NCBI GenBank assembly: GCA_013285965.1
Contig: JABDGQ010000004.1
Span: 59,717-123,716 of the forward strand
Source: Chlamydiota bacterium
Lineage (GTDB): Bacteria; Chlamydiota; Chlamydiia; Chlamydiales; Parachlamydiaceae
Reading direction: 5' to 3'
Length of the DNA: 64,000 nt
Shown here: in pieces, positions 19,509 through 29,900 of the stretch
Layout: each line of letters starts with the position of its first letter
How positions within the stretch are numbered: the first letter of the stretch is position 1
Made by a program: the position numbers and the translations under genes
The notes under the pieces: model-generated
What the model was told of the DNA's origin: nothing
What the model saw: the letters and a program-made list of their open reading frames with translations, nothing else
Databases searched by the model: none

Positions 19509-20453
19509 ATGACTAATAAAAAAATTCCTAATTCTAAAGATTCGTTTCCGATGATCGATGCTACTGATCATGCCATTTTAATGCATCGCGATGCTCATTT
19601 TGGTGGCTTATTTTCTATCATGCTCCCATATTATCGTGACGATGGTAAGGGTGTGCAAGTTGAGTTTAAAATTAGTCGTATCGAACAACTGGCTGTCTTA
19701 GAAGAACAATTAAAAGAAAATTTAGCCGCAGCTGTTTTGAGCGCCCATGAAGCACACAGAGTCGCAGATGCAATTGAATCTTACCGTAAATTGCGTGATA
19801 TATATGAAATAAACAATCCTAGCACTGTTTTACCGCGTTTAATTGCCGATCTGATTTTAGCCGAAGACGAGGCAGAAGAAGAAATCAAAGCTTTGGTAGC
19901 ACAAAAAAATAAGGCGGTAACACCTTTAATCGATATTTTAAAACAGGAAGAATTTTACGATCCTCTCTTTCCTGGCTATGGGCAAGCACCATACCTTGCG
20001 GCTAAAACGCTTGGGCTTATTGGCGATAAAAGAGCGATCATCGCTATTTTTGAGGCCATCGGCAAAAGTGATTTTTTTGTCGACGAACACCTTTGCGATA
20101 CACTAAAACAAATCGGGACAGCGGCCTGCACGTTTTTGTTACAGGTAGTTAAATCTCGACCCCTCAATGAAGATAATATCAAAGCGGCAATCGCGCTATT
20201 AAATTTTAAAAACGAACCGGGGGTGGCAGATAGTTGCTTTGAGCTTGTGCAAAAATTAGATGTGCATGAAAACGAATTCTTATCGAGTTACTTAATTTTA
20301 ATTTGTGCTGGATTGCAAGAAAAAGAAGAGCGTGCCGAATTCATAAAATGGTCTTTACAACCAAACCTTCCGCGCCATTTGCTAGCAGATGTGCAAGCGG
20401 TCAAGGGTGAATGGAATGACTATTCTCAAGTTACAGACCAATTTGAGCAATAA
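19509..20453 (+). CDS. HEAT-repeat-like protein downstream of lipA
   Basis: A 314-residue acidic protein with no named family that I recognise. The N-terminal 100 residues look largely helical (AVLEEQLKENLAAAVLSAHEAHRVADAIESYRK region, cut here by reference only to positions 61-93). From about residue 135 there are alpha-alpha repeats of HEAT/PBS type (AVTPLIDILKQEEF, AAKTLGLIGDKRAIIAIFEA, LCDTLKQIGTAACTFLLQ). Such scaffolds bind other proteins. It begins six bases after lipA, suggesting an operon, but a functional tie to lipoylation is only inferred from position. Its last 23 bases overlap the convergent gene at 20431. Confidence 0.7.
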   Translation: MTNKKIPNSKDSFPMIDATDHAILMHRDAHFGGLFSIMLPYYRDDGKGVQVEFKISRIEQLAVLEEQLKENLAAAVLSAHEAHRVADAIESYRKLRDIYEINNPSTVLPRLIADLILAEDEAEEEIKALVAQKNKAVTPLIDILKQEEFYDPLFPGYGQAPYLAAKTLGLIGDKRAIIAIFEAIGKSDFFVDEHLCDTLKQIGTAACTFLLQVVKSRPLNEDNIKAAIALLNFKNEPGVADSCFELVQKLDVHENEFLSSYLILICAGLQEKEERAEFIKWSLQPNLPRHLLADVQAVKGEWNDYSQVTDQFEQ

Positions 20454-20823
20454 TATCTAAGGCAACATTGATGATGGTTCCCACTAAAGGGATTGCCGCA
20501 ATCAATAAACGAGAAATAAACAAGATTTTTAATGTAGCATCATTGTTAATCCTACGATATAAATTATAGTTAATACCAAGTTTATTCAAAGCCCCTTGAT
20601 CCTCTTTATAGACAGCATAAATAGCATTAATTGCTAATGCAGTACCATAAAATGGTATCAAAGAATAATTTTTAAATTGATTAACCTCAACAAATGCTCC
20701 ATAATTATGAGACATTCCAGAACAGGGCATCCCGTGTATACCATCACTCATGCGACCATAGATTATACCAAAAAAAGGCGAGATTGCTTCAGAGCAACCA
20801 GCACATATACCAAGATTGTTCAT
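20431..20823 (-). CDS. Small hydrophobic membrane protein, unknown
   Basis: A 130-residue protein with two probable membrane regions: YSLIPFYGTALAINAIYAVY (about residues 55-75) and a longer C-terminal one, LLIAAIPLVGTIINVALDII. The second resembles a hairpin of two close helices, a layout also used by chlamydial inclusion-membrane proteins, though there is no signature to prove that. The start is well supported by GAGG five bases upstream and a TATAAA-like box (TTATAAAT) just before it. It overlaps the 3' end of the HEAT-repeat gene on the other strand. A family 2 repeat fragment lies directly upstream, at 20848. Confidence 0.6.
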   Translation of the reverse strand: MNNLGICAGCSEAISPFFGIIYGRMSDGIHGMPCSGMSHNYGAFVEVNQFKNYSLIPFYGTALAINAIYAVYKEDQGALNKLGINYNLYRRINNDATLKILFISRLLIAAIPLVGTIINVALDIIAQIGL

Positions 20824-20847
20824 TTTACCTCATTATTTATAATCAAT

Positions 20848-20866
20848 ATTAGACTTCTTTTGAAAC
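20848..20866. repeat. Repeat family 2, half copy
   Basis: ATTAGACTTCTTTTGAAAC stands alone upstream of the small membrane gene, without the matching right arm. It differs from the core by one base. Confidence 0.6.
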
Positions 20867-21009
20867 TGCAATCCCGTGCCTGTGCATGTGACAATGCGCG
20901 TTAAGCTAAGCCATTAAGTCATTAAGTCATTTAAAATTAATTAATTATTAAAACACATAAAATTTCTTCATTATCAACATATAGTTTCCAATGAGATAAT
21001 TTCTAAACA

Positions 21010-21624
21010 TTAGATAACTTTACAAGCTGTTGAAAAATCTAATCTTGGGTTACGTTGATTAATTCCAGAAATATCGCCATATCCAATATTGCAAATAAAA
21101 TTAGACTTCCAAGTTGTATTTGCAAAAAATTCTAGATCCACTTTGTTATTGTCAAATCCCGAAATAGGACCACAGTCTAAACCCAAAGCTCGCGCAGCAA
21201 GGATCATATAGGCACCCTGTAATGAACTATTACGAAATACAGTTGAATGTATCAATTCTGGCTTATTTTCAAAAAATGACTTCCAATTTATATTAGGTGT
21301 AAGGATGTTGAAATATTCATAAAATTTAGTTTCCCAAGCTACGATTATATTTACAGGGGCTTGGATTGTTTTATGAATATTTTTTTCCATTAAGCAGGGC
21401 GCTAATCGCTTTTTAGCTTCTTCTGAGACGAGAATTAAAAATCGCGCCGGACAACCATTAGCACTCGTGGGTCCCATCTTGAATAGATCATAGAGTTCAT
21501 GTATCAATTCAATAGAGACTTCTCTATCTTGCCACACGTTAAAGCTTCTTGCTTCAAGAAAAAGTTGATTTAGACAAGTGTCATTTAATTTATCTTTTAG
21601 AATTGCACTTTTTGAACTGTTCAT
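21010..21624 (-). CDS. Nitroreductase-family oxidoreductase, RutE/HadB-like
   Basis: A flavin-dependent reductase of about 204 residues. Family blocks include LFLEARSFNVWQDREVS near the start, LYDLFKMGPTSANGCPARF (the FMN-binding region), NIIVAWETKFYE, SLQGAYMILAARALGLDCGP and a closing CNIGYGD. This pattern is that of the RutE subgroup (malonic semialdehyde reductase or similar). The start at 21624 (MNSSKSAILKD) gives the usual RutE length; two further in-frame ATGs at 21672 and 21720 would add 16 or 32 residues, and none of the three has a strong ribosome site. The physiological substrate is uncertain, since rut pathway genes are absent here. It is a single-gene unit. Confidence 0.82.
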   Translation of the reverse strand: MNSSKSAILKDKLNDTCLNQLFLEARSFNVWQDREVSIELIHELYDLFKMGPTSANGCPARFLILVSEEAKKRLAPCLMEKNIHKTIQAPVNIIVAWETKFYEYFNILTPNINWKSFFENKPELIHSTVFRNSSLQGAYMILAARALGLDCGPISGFDNNKVDLEFFANTTWKSNFICNIGYGDISGINQRNPRLDFSTACKVI

Positions 21625-21803
21625 TGGATGCCAGGTATTAAGAGTGTTTTTGGCAAATACACGTTTATTCATATTAACATTAAAAATATAATAAGAAATA
21701 ACATGTAATTTCAAGGTCAAACTTTGAAATTACATAGTAGTATATTTGCTATGATAAAGCAAGGAGGAATGAAGGTTATTATTTTCAATTTTTCTTTAAA
21801 AAA

Positions 21804-21880
21804 CTCACCTTAAGCATAATTTGAACAAGTGATTTTTGACATAGCCTAAAGCCACTCTTCAAATTATGCAAGGTTAGTTA
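21804..21880 (+). mobile_element. Repeat family 1 element, short copy B
   Basis: A 77-base version with the same ends as copy A (CTCACCTTAAGCATAATTTG on the left, AAGGTTAGTTA on the right). It lacks the nested inner palindrome, as if deleted between the shared words CATAGCC and TAAAGCC. The right end touches the euo stop codon at 21881-21883. Confidence 0.75.
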
Positions 21881-22303
21881 TTAACTAGCTTGAATGCGTG
21901 TTTTCTTTTGATTTTGCTTTTCTTGGTATTCGGCTACATCATCTTTATGAATAATCCAAGCCGCCCCTTTACGTACCGCTTTCAATTGACCAATGCGAGT
22001 AGCGTAATAAATTTTTTGAGCTGGCACGCCGATTAAGCGAGCAACTTGATTTACTGAATAATAGCCTTTATCATTGTCAAATAACAATTCGCCATCAAAA
22101 ATAGATTTTGTTCTTGAATATTTGTGAGTACGATATTCATTCAAATCATCTACATTAATCGTCCAACGTGTAGTTTCTTTGGTGGCTTTTAGTTTATTTA
22201 ATTTAATAGCTACATAAATAGCTTGTCTTGTTACATTATTTAATTGTGCTGCTTCTGTTATTGAAACAACTTTTTTATTGTGTGATTCATTATTTTGAGA
22301 CAT
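21881..22303 (-). CDS. euo: EUO-like DNA-binding protein with two excisionase-type HTH motifs
   Basis: A 140-residue regulator containing two similar MerR/excisionase helix-turn-helix units: SITEAAQLNNVTRQAIYVAI with KATKETTRWTINVDDLNEY, and SVNQVARLIGVPAQKIYYAT with KAVRKGAAWIIHKDDVAEY. In Chlamydia, EUO is the early-expressed repressor of late genes and has this type of domain; its gene in C. trachomatis lies a few genes from tsp, and tsp is the next gene here. The tandem internal duplication is directly visible. A ribosome site AGAGGG precedes the ATG. The gene ends against family 1 copy B. Orthology to EUO is likely but should be tested by phylogeny. Confidence 0.75.
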   Translation of the reverse strand: MSQNNESHNKKVVSITEAAQLNNVTRQAIYVAIKLNKLKATKETTRWTINVDDLNEYRTHKYSRTKSIFDGELLFDNDKGYYSVNQVARLIGVPAQKIYYATRIGQLKAVRKGAAWIIHKDDVAEYQEKQNQKKTRIQAS

Positions 22304-22866
22304 TTTACCCTCTGTGTATAAAAAACAATGTTAGAAAAATTTAATTAATTAGTTAGTTATCAAACGACGACGATTATAACATAAAAGAAAATTTAAATCA
22401 AGCGTTCTTAAAAATAATTTAGTTAACAATACGAAAACAATCGGACTATCGTTATTAATGATGCTAGAATACTATCTTGTATATAGGCGAGAGTGACTAC
22501 AACAAATTAATAGCTAAAACTACAACACATCAATTGTGTATCATGACACAAAATCTTTTCTTTTCATTTAAGAGCAAATGACTTAAAATTAACTTTGCTC
22601 TGAATAGTGAAAAGGATTGCTCATGATTATACATAATTTAAGAATAAATTAAATAAATTTCTCAATTTTATGCTTTTCCACTTAATATTAAATAATCTAC
22701 ATTTGGCACTAAAAATTTCTTGGGCGTGCTTAAATAAACACTAAGACGCTCGCTAAGTCAAAAACAAAAGCCATAATATATAGAATATTTGAAATAGGCT
22801 CATAGCAGGTCTCACAAGTTATTGCGATAAATGAAATTTTAAAATTGTAGCATAGGCACAAACAAG
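22304..22866. other. Long divergent intergenic region between euo and tsp
   Basis: A 563-base AT-rich gap holding the promoters of two divergent genes. I see no convincing reading frame, tRNA or stable hairpin. There are several AT-rich direct and inverted words (for example TTAATTAATTAGTTAG near 22340), which would suit an autoregulated EUO operator, but no specific site can be defended. Confidence 0.5.
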
Positions 22867-24972
22867 ATGCATAAATATTTCGTTATAATATTCTTTTGCT
22901 TTACGACCCTCTGTTACGCCAAGCCTCCCAATTTAGACGCGCAGGATGTAGTAAAAAAAACACAAGAAATTATGCGTGCACATGCCAGTTATAAAATTTT
23001 AACACCTACTTTAATGGCACGTGTTTTAGAAAACTATCTAGAAAGTTTAGACAACACTAAAACCTATTTTATAGAAGCCGAAATTAATCAATGGAAGAAA
23101 GCCCCGGATGATGTTTTGCAAAAAATTATCGACGACTATTATCAAAGCAATTTTTCTACTTTTGAAAATATTCATCTTCAACTAATTCAGGCCATTTATC
23201 GCCATCGTTTATTACAACAGGATTTAAATCAAGAACATCTACTTGCTTTAATAGTAAACACGCCTCTTAAAAACAACGATTTCTTAAATTATCTACAAGT
23301 TATGTTTGGTGCTAAAGTCATTGATTATGAAACAAAAAATTGTAGATTGGCGTTCAATGCGGCCCGTCTATTTGCACAAACTTTGCAAAAAAGAAGTGCC
23401 CTTGCCAAACAAGTTACTTTAGATGAATTTAAAGAAATGCCCTGGCTAGCTTCTGAAGAATTGCTGGCGGAGCGCATTTTACGCATTAATCTATTACAGC
23501 ATGAAATGGCGGCTAAATTAAATAATGAAGTACGCGAAACCTCACGTCAAAGAATTCTTAAGCGTCGTTTAAAATATGAAGACGAAATGCTTTCAAATGA
23601 CATCAAAGAACGCTCAAAATTAATGTATGCACATATTCTCAAAGCAGTAGTATCAGCCCTTGATAGTCATACGGCCTATTTTACACCATCAGAAGCCAAA
23701 CAATTTATGATTAATGTGCAACAGCGTTTATATGGCATTGGAGCACAATTACGCGATGATATTACTGGCTTTACGATCGTAAGAATGGTGGAAGGGGGCC
23801 CTGCTGAAAGAAGCAAACAATTAAAAAATAATGATTGTATTATTGCCGTCAACGGCGAGCCAGTGGGTGGTATGGATATTGAAGATGCTGTTGATTTAAT
23901 TCGTGGCGAAGAAAATAGTACGGTAGTTTTAACTATCGTACGAAAATCACCACCAAATGCTGAAAAAAAAGAAGACAAACTAGAAGTAAGTTTATTGCGT
24001 GGTGAAGTGGTTATTAAAGAAGCTCGCTTTAAAAGCTCTTACGAACCATATGGCGACTCAAGTATTGGTTATCTAAAATTGCATTCATTTTATCAAGACC
24101 GTAGTAGCTCTTCGGCCGAAGATTTAGAAAAAGAAATCATAAAATTAAAAAATGAACACAAACTTGCCGGCTTAATCTTAGATTTGCGCTATAATTCTGG
24201 TGGCTTGCTGCCACAAGCAGTCGATGTAGTAGGACTTTTTATCAGTCAAGGAGTTGTTGTTTCAATTAAAGATGAAAATGGACGGATTCAACATTTACGC
24301 AACATGAATACTACGCCACTTTGGCAAGGACCACTAATTGTCTTAGTTAATCGCATGAGCGCCTCTGCCTCTGAGATTGTCGCCCAAACATTACAAGATT
24401 ATGGTAGGGCCATTATCGTTGGCGATGACCATACTTTTGGTAAAGGTTCTTACCAAACTTTCACCCTCACTACCGATGATGAAGACCAAGTCGATCCACA
24501 AGGTGAATACAAAGTGACACGAGGTCGCTATTATACCGTTTCAGGCAAAACCCCTCAATTAGAAGGTGTGATCAGTGATATAATCGTTCCTGGCGAGTTA
24601 TCACAATTAGATATAGGTGAAAAATTTGCTAAATATCCGCTGGAAAATGACACCATTAAAGCTAATTTTGATGATCATTTGCATGATATTTCTGTTTTCC
24701 AAAGGGATCACATGCGCCGTTCGTATCGCCGCTTACAAAAGAAATTGAACATTTACGAACCATATCTTAATATTATTAAAGAGCATTCAGCTATCCGCTT
24801 GAAAGAATGTCATAATCATGCCAACTTTATCAATTCAATTGCCAAAGATTACATCCCTAATGAAGAAAGTCCTCATTTTGGTCAAAATGATTTGCAACTA
24901 GAAGAAACATATGCCATCATAAAAGAGCTGATTTTTTTGCAGCATACTAAATCCACTGTCGGCGCAAAATAG
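22867..24972 (+). CDS. prc: Tail-specific protease (Tsp/Prc), peptidase S41
   Basis: A 701-residue periplasmic serine protease. A signal peptide (MHKYFVIIFFCFTTLCYA) is followed by a helical N-terminal domain, a PDZ domain (YGIGAQLRDDITGFTIVRMVEGGPAE, about residues 290-370, quoted region longer than the motif YGIGAQL), and the S41 catalytic core. The active-site block is NRMSASASEIVAQTLQDYG with the nucleophile Ser, and the Lys follows in GDDHTFGKGSYQTF. The C-terminal 130 residues match the DUF3340 extension of Tsp. It degrades proteins from their C-termini. The chlamydial homologue CT441 is known to have this architecture. ispA starts 35 bases downstream. Confidence 0.95.
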   Translation: MHKYFVIIFFCFTTLCYAKPPNLDAQDVVKKTQEIMRAHASYKILTPTLMARVLENYLESLDNTKTYFIEAEINQWKKAPDDVLQKIIDDYYQSNFSTFENIHLQLIQAIYRHRLLQQDLNQEHLLALIVNTPLKNNDFLNYLQVMFGAKVIDYETKNCRLAFNAARLFAQTLQKRSALAKQVTLDEFKEMPWLASEELLAERILRINLLQHEMAAKLNNEVRETSRQRILKRRLKYEDEMLSNDIKERSKLMYAHILKAVVSALDSHTAYFTPSEAKQFMINVQQRLYGIGAQLRDDITGFTIVRMVEGGPAERSKQLKNNDCIIAVNGEPVGGMDIEDAVDLIRGEENSTVVLTIVRKSPPNAEKKEDKLEVSLLRGEVVIKEARFKSSYEPYGDSSIGYLKLHSFYQDRSSSSAEDLEKEIIKLKNEHKLAGLILDLRYNSGGLLPQAVDVVGLFISQGVVVSIKDENGRIQHLRNMNTTPLWQGPLIVLVNRMSASASEIVAQTLQDYGRAIIVGDDHTFGKGSYQTFTLTTDDEDQVDPQGEYKVTRGRYYTVSGKTPQLEGVISDIIVPGELSQLDIGEKFAKYPLENDTIKANFDDHLHDISVFQRDHMRRSYRRLQKKLNIYEPYLNIIKEHSAIRLKECHNHANFINSIAKDYIPNEESPHFGQNDLQLEETYAIIKELIFLQHTKSTVGAK

Positions 24973-25007
24973 CTATTAACCCGAAAACCATATATTTATG
25001 AATTACG

Positions 25008-25898
25008 ATGCTTACATCTACTTTTAATGCTATCTTGGCACCATATAAAACGCTTATTGAAACTGATTTAAGTAATAGCGTGCAACAGCTGGGCCCACCA
25101 GGCAAAATAAGAGATGCTTGCCAATACGCTCTTTTAAGTGGTGGAAAAAGATTTCGACCGATTCTAGTATTGATGATCGCTAAAGCATTAGGTCATCATG
25201 CTAATGTTCTTAGCGCAGCTTTAGGCATAGAATTTTTACATACAGCCTCTTTGATAGCCGACGATTTGCCTTGCATGGACAACGACGCGGAGCGGCGCAA
25301 TCAACCCTCTGTACATTGTGTTTATGGAGAAGATGTGGCCTTATTATCCACTTATGCATTAATTGCCGCCGGTTACGGGAATTTAGCGCAAAATACACAA
25401 ATATTAAAAAATAGCACTCTTTTTTTTGCAACTTCAGCTGATCACCGTTGTACAATTGCTTTACAAAATGTCAGCGACAATACTGGCTTACAAGGGGTAA
25501 CAGGGGGCCAGTTTTTAGATATTTATCACAAAGATCATTCCATTGTCACACTCATGGAAATTATGCAAAAAAAGACAGCCACTTTGTTTGAAGTTTCATT
25601 TACATTAGGCTGGCTTTTTGGTGGCGGAGCGCTAGAGCAGCTATCGCTAATCAAACAAAGCGCCAATCATTTTGGGATAGCTTTTCAATTAGCCGATGAT
25701 CTTGAAGACATGTTGCAGGACCAGCAAAAAGAAAATGCATTGAATGTGGCTAATATTTTAGGCAAAAGCCATACCATACAAATATTTGAGCATGAAATTG
25801 CCAAATTTGAACATATTATTGCAGCACTAAAATTAGATAAAAGCGAACTACAAGCCTTAACCGACTGCTTAGTGCAAAAAGTACAACAAATAAAATAG
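25008..25898 (+). CDS. ispA: Polyprenyl (farnesyl/geranylgeranyl) diphosphate synthase
   Basis: A 296-residue trans-isoprenyl diphosphate synthase. It has GGKRFRPILVLM, the first Asp-rich motif SLIADDLPCMDND (residues about 80-92), HCVYGEDVALL, the GGQFLDI block and the second Asp-rich motif FQLADDLEDM. It would condense IPP with allylic diphosphates to C15 or C20 products used for menaquinone tails or undecaprenyl precursors. ispF in this window belongs to the same isoprenoid pathway, and menaquinone genes lie at 52453-55882. The second motif reads DDLED rather than the common DDILD. Chain length cannot be set from sequence alone. Confidence 0.92.
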   Translation: MLTSTFNAILAPYKTLIETDLSNSVQQLGPPGKIRDACQYALLSGGKRFRPILVLMIAKALGHHANVLSAALGIEFLHTASLIADDLPCMDNDAERRNQPSVHCVYGEDVALLSTYALIAAGYGNLAQNTQILKNSTLFFATSADHRCTIALQNVSDNTGLQGVTGGQFLDIYHKDHSIVTLMEIMQKKTATLFEVSFTLGWLFGGGALEQLSLIKQSANHFGIAFQLADDLEDMLQDQQKENALNVANILGKSHTIQIFEHEIAKFEHIIAALKLDKSELQALTDCLVQKVQQIK

Positions 25899-26003
25899 AC
25901 AATTACCCAGAAGTTTTATTTTTTATTTCCTTAATACTGCTTAAAGAGCAAAAAAAAATTCAAATCTCAAATTATGCGCAGCATGAATTAAATAAGTGAT
26001 AAT

Positions 26004-26855
26004 ATGCCACTACCAATTTACACAAATGGCAATTCTTTACAACAAATTAAGTCTATCATAGGCATTGCAGCTGGTAAGGGTGGAGTCGGTAAATCTACTA
26101 TTACCGTTCAATTAGCATTAACGTTACAAAATCTTGGCTATTCTGTTGGTATCATGGATGCTGATCTTTATGGCCCCTCCATAAGAAAGATGCTGCCAGA
26201 AAATAAAGCACCTCAGCAAAACGGAAATTCTATAGAGCCGGCCATGTGTGGTGGTATTAAAATGATCTCCATGGCTTATTTTCGTAAAACACAAGAAGCT
26301 ACTATTATAAGAGCCCCGATCGCCAATAATTTTATTGCTAATTTTATTCATAATGTGCAATGGGGGGCCCTTGATTATTTGCTAATCGATTTTCCCCCCG
26401 GTACTGGCGATATTCAACTTACTTTAAGCCAACAAGCCCGGCTAACATGTGCCTTGATCGTCACTACTCCTCAAGAAATAGCTCTTCAGGATGTTCGCAA
26501 AAGCATTATCCTTTTTGAACAAGTACAAGTACCTATTCTTGGTATTGTGGAAAATATGAGTTACTACCAACAAAGTCCACAGTTAGAAAAAGTACATATA
26601 TTTGGCAAAGGTGGCGGAGGGCGCTTAGCAACGGAGGTCGGTGTACCTATGATTGCTCAAATTCCACTGGAACCTTCATTATGTCATTGTGGTGATAACG
26701 GAAAATCTATATTTGATAATGATAATCCGAATAATCAACAAACAACAGAACTTTTTTTAAAGTTGGCTACCAACTTTATTGCTCATGTAGAAACGCTAAA
26801 ACTACAACAAGCGCAAGGTTTGCAAAGTTTTAAGTTACAATGGCAAAATTTATAG
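26004..26855 (+). CDS. mrp: Mrp/ApbC-family P-loop ATPase, Fe-S cluster carrier
   Basis: A 283-residue ParA-like ATPase. The deviant Walker A reads GIAAGKGGVGKSTITVQLA, followed by MDADLYGPSIRKML, LLIDFPPGTGDIQLTL and the PQEIALQDVRKSI stretch that defines the Mrp/NBP35 group. Family members carry or insert iron-sulfur clusters. The usual CxxC cluster ligands near the C-terminus appear to be missing: the block after GIVENMSYY reads QQSPQLEK rather than the typical C-P-x-C, although Cys remains in SLCHCGDNG. The N-terminal DUF59 domain of longer homologues is absent. It follows ispA by 105 bases. It ends before the family 2 hairpin shared with czcA. Confidence 0.9.
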   Translation: MPLPIYTNGNSLQQIKSIIGIAAGKGGVGKSTITVQLALTLQNLGYSVGIMDADLYGPSIRKMLPENKAPQQNGNSIEPAMCGGIKMISMAYFRKTQEATIIRAPIANNFIANFIHNVQWGALDYLLIDFPPGTGDIQLTLSQQARLTCALIVTTPQEIALQDVRKSIILFEQVQVPILGIVENMSYYQQSPQLEKVHIFGKGGGGRLATEVGVPMIAQIPLEPSLCHCGDNGKSIFDNDNPNNQQTTELFLKLATNFIAHVETLKLQQAQGLQSFKLQWQNL

Positions 26856-26902
26856 ACATGTAATTTAACTCAATTTAGCCCAAATTTTGCTACTGGGATT
26901 GT

Positions 26903-26930
26903 ATTAGACTTCTTTGGAAAGAAGTCTATT
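26903..26930. repeat. Repeat family 2 hairpin overlapping the end of czcA
   Basis: ATTAGACTTCTTTGGAAAGAAGTCTAT is a near-perfect compact palindrome followed by TTTTTT on the plus strand, a terminator shape for mrp. On the minus strand it encodes the last residues of CzcA, RLLSKEV, and its stop. Confidence 0.8.
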
Positions 26931-29900
26931 TTTTGAAAACATCTTATACAAAGCTGGTAGTACAAGCAAAGTCAATAACGTGGCACTAATAAGCCCCCCA
27001 ATGACTACAGTGGCCAATGGTTTTTGTACCTCAGCCCCAGTGCCTGAAGATAATGCCATAGGAATAAATCCAAAAGAGGCTACTAAGGCAGTCATCAAAA
27101 CAGGCCGCAAACGTGTTAGGGCTCCGGTTTGGATAGCCTCTTCCTGCACCATTCCTTCTTGGCAAAGCTGATTAATATAGGTAATTAAAACTAAACCATT
27201 AAGTACAGCAATGCCTGAAAGGGCAATAAAGCCGACGGCTGCTGAAATTGAAAAAGGCATGCCACGCAACCACAGTGCTATAATGCCACCAGTTAATGCT
27301 AATGGAATTCCAGTAAAAACTAGTAAAGCATAGCGTAAAGAACCAAAAGCGGAATAAAGCAATAAAAATATTAATCCAAAACAAATCGGCAAAACAATAA
27401 ATAAGCGATTGCGCGCCGAAATTAGATTTTCAAATTGCCCACCCCAATCGATCCAATAACCTTGCGGTATTTTCACTTTCTGTGTAATTTCTAGCTTAGC
27501 TTGCTCGACAAAACTACCAAGATCAGTCCCTCTCACATTAGTTTGAATAGCAATAAAACGTTTGCCATTCTCACGGCTGATTTCATTAAGGCCATCATTA
27601 ATTTCTAGCTTGGCGATTTCACTTAATGGTACATAAGGAAAAAGGAGATCTTTTTTATTACCATCATCAGTTTTCAAAGGGATGGGCAAGCTATTAAAGG
27701 TCGTAAAATCATCTCTCTGTTCATCGGGAAGCTTGACAATGATATCAAAGCGCCGATCGCCTTCAAATAGCTGACCCGCTTTCCCTCCCCCCATCGCAAT
27801 CGACACCACCTCTAAAACATCGGATACATTAAGCGCTAACCGACTAGCCGCTTCGCGATCTATTTTAATATCCAAAACTGGAAGGCCATCGGTTTGAGCA
27901 ATTTTGACATCGGCTGCACCGGGAATGTTTTTCAGAACATTTGCAATGTGTTCTGCCGTTTTTTGCATTTGCTCAAAATCATCACCATAAATTTTTACCG
28001 CCAAATCACTACGCACACCAGAAATTAACTCATTAAAGCGCATTTCAATTGGTTGTGTGAATTCATAGTTATTACCGGGGAGCTTCGTCAATGCCTCTTC
28101 TATATTTTTAATTAGCTCCTCCTTAGATAAATTAACATCAGGCCACTGCTGTTGTGGCTTTAAAATGATAAAAGTATCAGAGACATTAGGGGGCATGGGA
28201 TCTGAGGCCATTTCTGCAGTACCAGTTTTGGAGAAAACGTAGGCAATTTGTGGAAATTTAATTAAACTTTTTTCCACTTCTTGTTGCATTTGCGTAGACT
28301 GCGATAAAGAGGTACTTGGAATACGCATCGCATGCATAGCAATATCTTTTTCATCTAAAGTCGGTACAAACTCCTCACCGAGTTGATAAAATAAAAATGA
28401 GGCTGCAATAACTGCAATAGTAGAAAAAGCAATGGTAAGCCAAGGCCATTTAATCGTATTTCTCAGTAATGGGGCATAAAAGCGCTTGGCACCCTGCACT
28501 AAAACATTTTCCTTCTCTTTTAAATGACCCTTTACGAATATGGCAATCATAACTGGTACAAAAGTCAAAGAAAGTAAAAATGCAGACACTAATGCAAAAA
28601 TGACTGTAAGAGCCATAGGATGGAACATTTTTCCCTCTACTCCCGATAAGGCCAAGATGGGGAAGTATACAATAATAATAATAGCCTGCCCAAAAACAGT
28701 TGGCTGAATCATTTCTTTGCTGGCAAGCAACACCTCTTGGACACGCTCCTGAAAATTAAGGGTACGTTTTATTTCATGTTGCTTCTGCGCAAGTCTTCTT
28801 AAGCAATTTTCCGTAATAATTACAGCACCATCAACAATCAATCCAAAATCAATAGCCCCAAGACTCATTAGATTGCCACTAATCTTTGAATGCACCATCC
28901 CTATCGCCGTCATTAGCATTGAAAGTGGTATCACTAAAGCAGTAATGAGTGCCGCTCTAAAGTAACCAAGAAAAGCAAAAAGTATAGCTATTACAAGAAT
29001 GGCTCCTTCACTTAGATTTTTAGCTACTGTATGAATAGTGGCATTAACTAACTTTGTACGATTAATTACAGTGGTTACTTCAATATCAGTAGGTAGTGTT
29101 TTATTAATTTCTTTTAATTTCTCTTCCACTGCTTGCGCTACAGTACGACTATTGGCTCCAATCAACATTAAAGCCGTTCCCACAACAACTTCATGACCAT
29201 TGCAAGTTGCACTACCTGTACGCATTTCCTTGCCAATACCAACTTTGGCAATATCGCTCACGCGAATCGGCACTCCATTACGGGTGGCTACAACAATGGA
29301 TTTAATTTCCTCAGGCGCATCCAGACGCTCATCGGACTTAACCAAGAGTGATTCCCCTCCTTTCTCAATATAACCTGGACCAATACTAAAATTATTTTTA
29401 CGCACTGATTGTACAATGTCTTCAAATGTTTTACCCAATGCCACCATCTGTTCCATGTTCGGTTCGATATGATATTGGCGTACATAACCACCTATTGAGT
29501 CTATACCGGCAAGGCCGACAATGCTTTTAAGCTGCGGTTTTATTATCCAATCTTGCACTGTACGCAAGTATGAAGCTCTTTGTATCTCAGTTTTTAATTT
29601 ATAACCTTCGGGCGTCAAATAAGTACCATCGCGTTGCCAACCAGGTTTACCATCTTCAATTTTTTCGCCGTGATCCGACTGATGTTTAAAATCAACAGTC
29701 CACATGTAAATTTCACCTAAACCAGTCGCTATAGGACCCATTCTAGGTTCAGCACCCTCAGGTAAGTTTTCTTTAACTTCACTTAAGCGTTCATTAATTT
29801 GTTGACGTGCAAAGTAAATGTTTACATCATCGTCAAAAATTGCCGTAACTTGAGAAAACCCATTACGCGATAGCGAGCGAGTCATCTGAAGTCCGGGAAT

